DNA from: Sphingomonas kyeonggiensis
Lineage (GTDB): Bacteria > Pseudomonadota > Alphaproteobacteria > Sphingomonadales > Sphingomonadaceae
NCBI RefSeq assembly: GCF_014204495.1
Contig: NZ_JACHLN010000001.1
Span: 124,001-188,000, forward strand
Reading direction: 5' to 3'
Length of the DNA stretch: 64,000 nt
Of the stretch, positions 62,194 through 64,000 are shown in pieces (position 1 is the first letter of the stretch; each line of letters begins with the position of its first letter). Position numbers and translations under genes: made by a program. Below the pieces are notes generated by a model. The model searched no databases and was not told the origin of the DNA. It worked only from the letters and a program-made list of their open reading frames with translations.

Positions 62194-63261
62194 ATGCCCC
62201 GATTGGCGCTCGTGATGATCGTGCGAGACGAGGAAAGGTGTCTGGCGCGCTGCCTGGAAAGCGCCCGCGAGCATGTCGACACGATGATCGTGGTCGATAC
62301 CGGATCGACCGACGACACGGTCGCGATCGCCAAGCGCTACGGCGCCACGGTGCACCACTTCACCTGGTGCGACGATTTCGCCGCCGCCCGCAATGCCGCG
62401 CTCGACCTTTCGGATGCGGACTGGAACCTGATCCTCGATGCCGACCAGTGGATCGAGGGCGATGCCGGCGCGCTCGGGCCCGAGACGCTGCCGCCCGCCT
62501 TCATCGCCGCACAGCGCTTCCTCGGCTGCGCACACATGATCAACCACGATCCCGCCGAAGGCCCGGGGGTGCGCAGGCTGGTGCCGCGCGTCCTGCCGCG
62601 CGGGGTGCGCTATGAAGGGCGCATCCATGAGCAGCCGGCCTCGACGCTGCCGCTGGTGCCGCTGTCGCTGTCGCTGCGGCATGACGGGTTCGACGAGGCA
62701 CAGCTCGCCCGCAAGGCCGGGCGCAACGAAGCGCTGCTGGTCGCCCAGCTCGCCGAGACGCCCGGGGATTCCTATCTCTGGTACCAGCTCGGCCGCGAGC
62801 ATCTGGTGCGCGGCAAGCCCGGCGAGGCCGCTGATGCGCTGCTCACCGCCCACCGCACCGGCGCTGCGGGCGATGCATGGCGCCACGGCACCGTGGTCGG
62901 CGTGCTGCAGGCGCTCAAGCGGGCCGAGCGGTTCGAGGAAGCGCTGGCCTTCGCCGATCTGGAGCATCGCAACTGGCAGCGTTCGCCCGACTTCTATTTC
63001 GCTGTCGCCGACCTCTATCTCGACTGGGCGAGCCGTAACCCGGCGACCGCGATGAGCGAGCTGCTCCCGATCGCCGAGATGTCATGGAAGCGTTGCCTCG
63101 AGATCGGCGAGCGTCCCGATCTCGACGGCTCGGTCGAAGGATGCGGCAGCCATCTCGCGGCAGGCAATCTCGCCATGCTCTACGAGACGCTGGGGATCGA
63201 CGACGAGGCTCGGGTTTATGCCGAGATGGCCGCCAGCATGCGCCAGCCGATCGCGGCGTAA
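62194..63261 (+). CDS. Family 2 glycosyltransferase with TPR-like C-terminus
   Basis: 355 residues. GT-A fold with LALVMIVRDEERCLARCLES and VDTGSTDDTVAIA at the N-terminus and the metal motif ILDADQW (about 86-92). After about 180 the sequence turns into helical repeats (AETPGDSYLWYQLGREHLVR, GKPGEAADALLTAH, AERFEEALAFADLEHRNWQR). Proteins with this layout transfer sugars to peptides or glycans of unknown nature. Divergent from the aldo/keto reductase gene. Confidence 0.9.
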   Translation: MPRLALVMIVRDEERCLARCLESAREHVDTMIVVDTGSTDDTVAIAKRYGATVHHFTWCDDFAAARNAALDLSDADWNLILDADQWIEGDAGALGPETLPPAFIAAQRFLGCAHMINHDPAEGPGVRRLVPRVLPRGVRYEGRIHEQPASTLPLVPLSLSLRHDGFDEAQLARKAGRNEALLVAQLAETPGDSYLWYQLGREHLVRGKPGEAADALLTAHRTGAAGDAWRHGTVVGVLQALKRAERFEEALAFADLEHRNWQRSPDFYFAVADLYLDWASRNPATAMSELLPIAEMSWKRCLEIGERPDLDGSVEGCGSHLAAGNLAMLYETLGIDDEARVYAEMAASMRQPIAA

Positions 63262-63271
63262 GGGAAGCAAC

Positions 63272-63300
63272 TGTTCCCCGGCCAAAGCCGGGGAATCCGA
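63272..63300. repeat. Single arm of an A-type repeat
   Basis: GTTCCCCGGCCAAAGCCGGGG, a hairpin by itself, in the gap between the convergent glycosyltransferase and sufA-like genes. It could serve as a terminator. It lacks the second arm of the full element. Confidence 0.5.
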
Positions 63301-63307
63301 GAAAGGC

Positions 63308-63661
63308 TTAAACGGTGAAGCTCTCGCCGCAGCCGCAGCTGCCCTTGGCATTCGGGTTCTGGAACACGAAGCCGGCGGTGAAGTCGTCTTCCTGCCAGTC
63401 CATCGTCGAGCCGATCAGGTAGAGAATCGAGCCGCTATCGACATAGAAAATGCCGCCGGGCGTCTCGATCTTCTCGTCGAACGGCTTGGCCTCGCTGACA
63501 TAGTCGACCGAATAGGCCAGCCCCGAGCAGCCGCGCCGCGGAGTCGACAGCTTGACGCCCACCGTGCCTTCCGGCGCCTTGGCCATCAGGTCGGCGATGC
63601 GCTGCTCGGCGGCCGGCGTCAGGATCAGCGCGGCGGGGCGGGTGCGCGTGGCGGTGGTCAT
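63308..63661 (-). CDS. sufA: HesB/IscA-family iron-sulfur carrier
   Basis: 117 residues from ATG 63661, joined to the preceding gene by TGATG. The three conserved Cys are in RRGCSGLAYSVDYV and the C-terminal GSCGCGESFTV. A-type carriers receive clusters from SufBCD or IscU and pass them to apoproteins. Its position after the SufT/DUF59 gene indicates a SUF operon (sufBCDS would lie beyond the right edge). Confidence 0.92.
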   Translation of the reverse strand: MTTATRTRPAALILTPAAEQRIADLMAKAPEGTVGVKLSTPRRGCSGLAYSVDYVSEAKPFDEKIETPGGIFYVDSGSILYLIGSTMDWQEDDFTAGFVFQNPNAKGSCGCGESFTV

Positions 63662-64000
63662 CACAGCATCCCCAGTTCGAGCTTGGCCTCGTCGCTCATC
63701 TTCTGCGGATCCCATGGCGGATCCCAGACGAGATTGACTTCGGCATGGCCGATTCCCGCGACCGAACCGACGCGCAGCTCGACTTCGCCGGGCATCGATT
63801 CCGCCACCGGGCAATGCGGCGTGGTCAGCGTCATCGTCACCGCGGCATGGCCGTCGCTGGTGATGTCGACACCGTAGATCAGGCCGAGATCATAGATGTT
63901 CACCGGGATCTCGGGATCGTAGATCTCCTTGAGCGCGTCGATCACCGCTTCGTACAGCGCGCCGCCCGGCTCGGTGCCCGACAGCGCCTGCGGCTTCTGC
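63661..64000 (-). CDS. sufT: SufT/MIP18-like (DUF59) iron-sulfur protein (5' end outside window)
   Basis: At least 112 residues; the frame stays open to the right edge (QKPQALSGTEPGGALYEAVI before the GTG at 63945), so the true start lies outside. Core motif LKEIYDPEIPVNIYDLGLIY, then TLTTPHCPVAESMPGEVE (the conserved Cys) and NLVWDPPWDPQKMSDEAK. Participates in iron-sulfur maturation. Start of the operon unseen. Confidence 0.9.
   Translation of the reverse strand, partial: QKPQALSGTEPGGALYEAVIDALKEIYDPEIPVNIYDLGLIYGVDITSDGHAAVTMTLTTPHCPVAESMPGEVELRVGSVAGIGHAEVNLVWDPPWDPQKMSDEAKLELGML

Overview
The window is high-GC chromosomal DNA from an alphaproteobacterium, most likely Sphingomonas or a close relative (Sphingomonadales). 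This is inferred from the 180-kDa-type NAD-glutamate dehydrogenase, two large TonB-dependent receptors, a DcaP-type porin, CobS/CobT without other B12 genes, the infA-maf-RNase-yacG-tRNA-Phe cluster, and GC-rich inverted repeats between genes. I see no prophage, plasmid, integrase, transposase or CRISPR array. Both ends cut genes: the left edge lacks the N-terminus of NAD-glutamate dehydrogenase and the right edge lacks the N-terminus of a SufT/MIP18-like protein.

Layout. 0-5 kb: glutamate dehydrogenase, repeats and a 39-residue membrane protein. 5.2-8.5 kb: a probably Fur-controlled set (PepSY membrane protein, DUF2271 protein, DUF4198 protein, ApbE flavin transferase) that looks like a flavinylated extracytosolic electron-transfer module; the DUF2271 protein carries a textbook ApbE target motif. 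8.7-12.4 kb: a siderophore-receptor operon (TonB receptor, Sel1 protein, PiuC/YbiX dioxygenase). 12.6-16.3 kb: CobS/CobT with small companions. 17.4-22.7 kb: an HxlR regulator divergent from an eight-gene detoxification-like operon (DUF899, three VOC proteins, two GSTs, DUF1428 and a frameshifted DoxX-like gene). 22.7-31.7 kb: housekeeping genes (J-domain protein, BolA, pirin, hydrolase, hisG-hisD, nusB, thiL). 31.8-37.7 kb: H+-pyrophosphatase, chemoreceptor, DcaP porin. 38.2-40.3 kb: infA, maf, RNase E/G-like, yacG, tRNA-Phe. 40.4-45.8 kb: LacI regulator, peroxiredoxin-serine acetyltransferase-amidotransferase operon, small secreted proteins. 45.8-50.0 kb: alginate-lyase-family enzyme with its TonB receptor. 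50.3-57 kb: RND efflux operon and divergent TetR regulator. 57-64 kb: DinB, penicillin acylase family protein, Gre factor, aldo/keto reductase, glycosyltransferase, and the end of a SUF iron-sulfur operon.

The most interesting features are the iron/flavin module next to the siderophore operon; a dispersed element of 166-187 bp present twice between convergent genes; a zinc-ribbon-like reading frame after the pirin gene with strong codon bias but no usual start codon; and several exact palindromes placed as operators (TetR/efflux, peroxiredoxin-cysE, the polysaccharide receptor). Gaps between genes are dominated by four families of composite inverted repeats.
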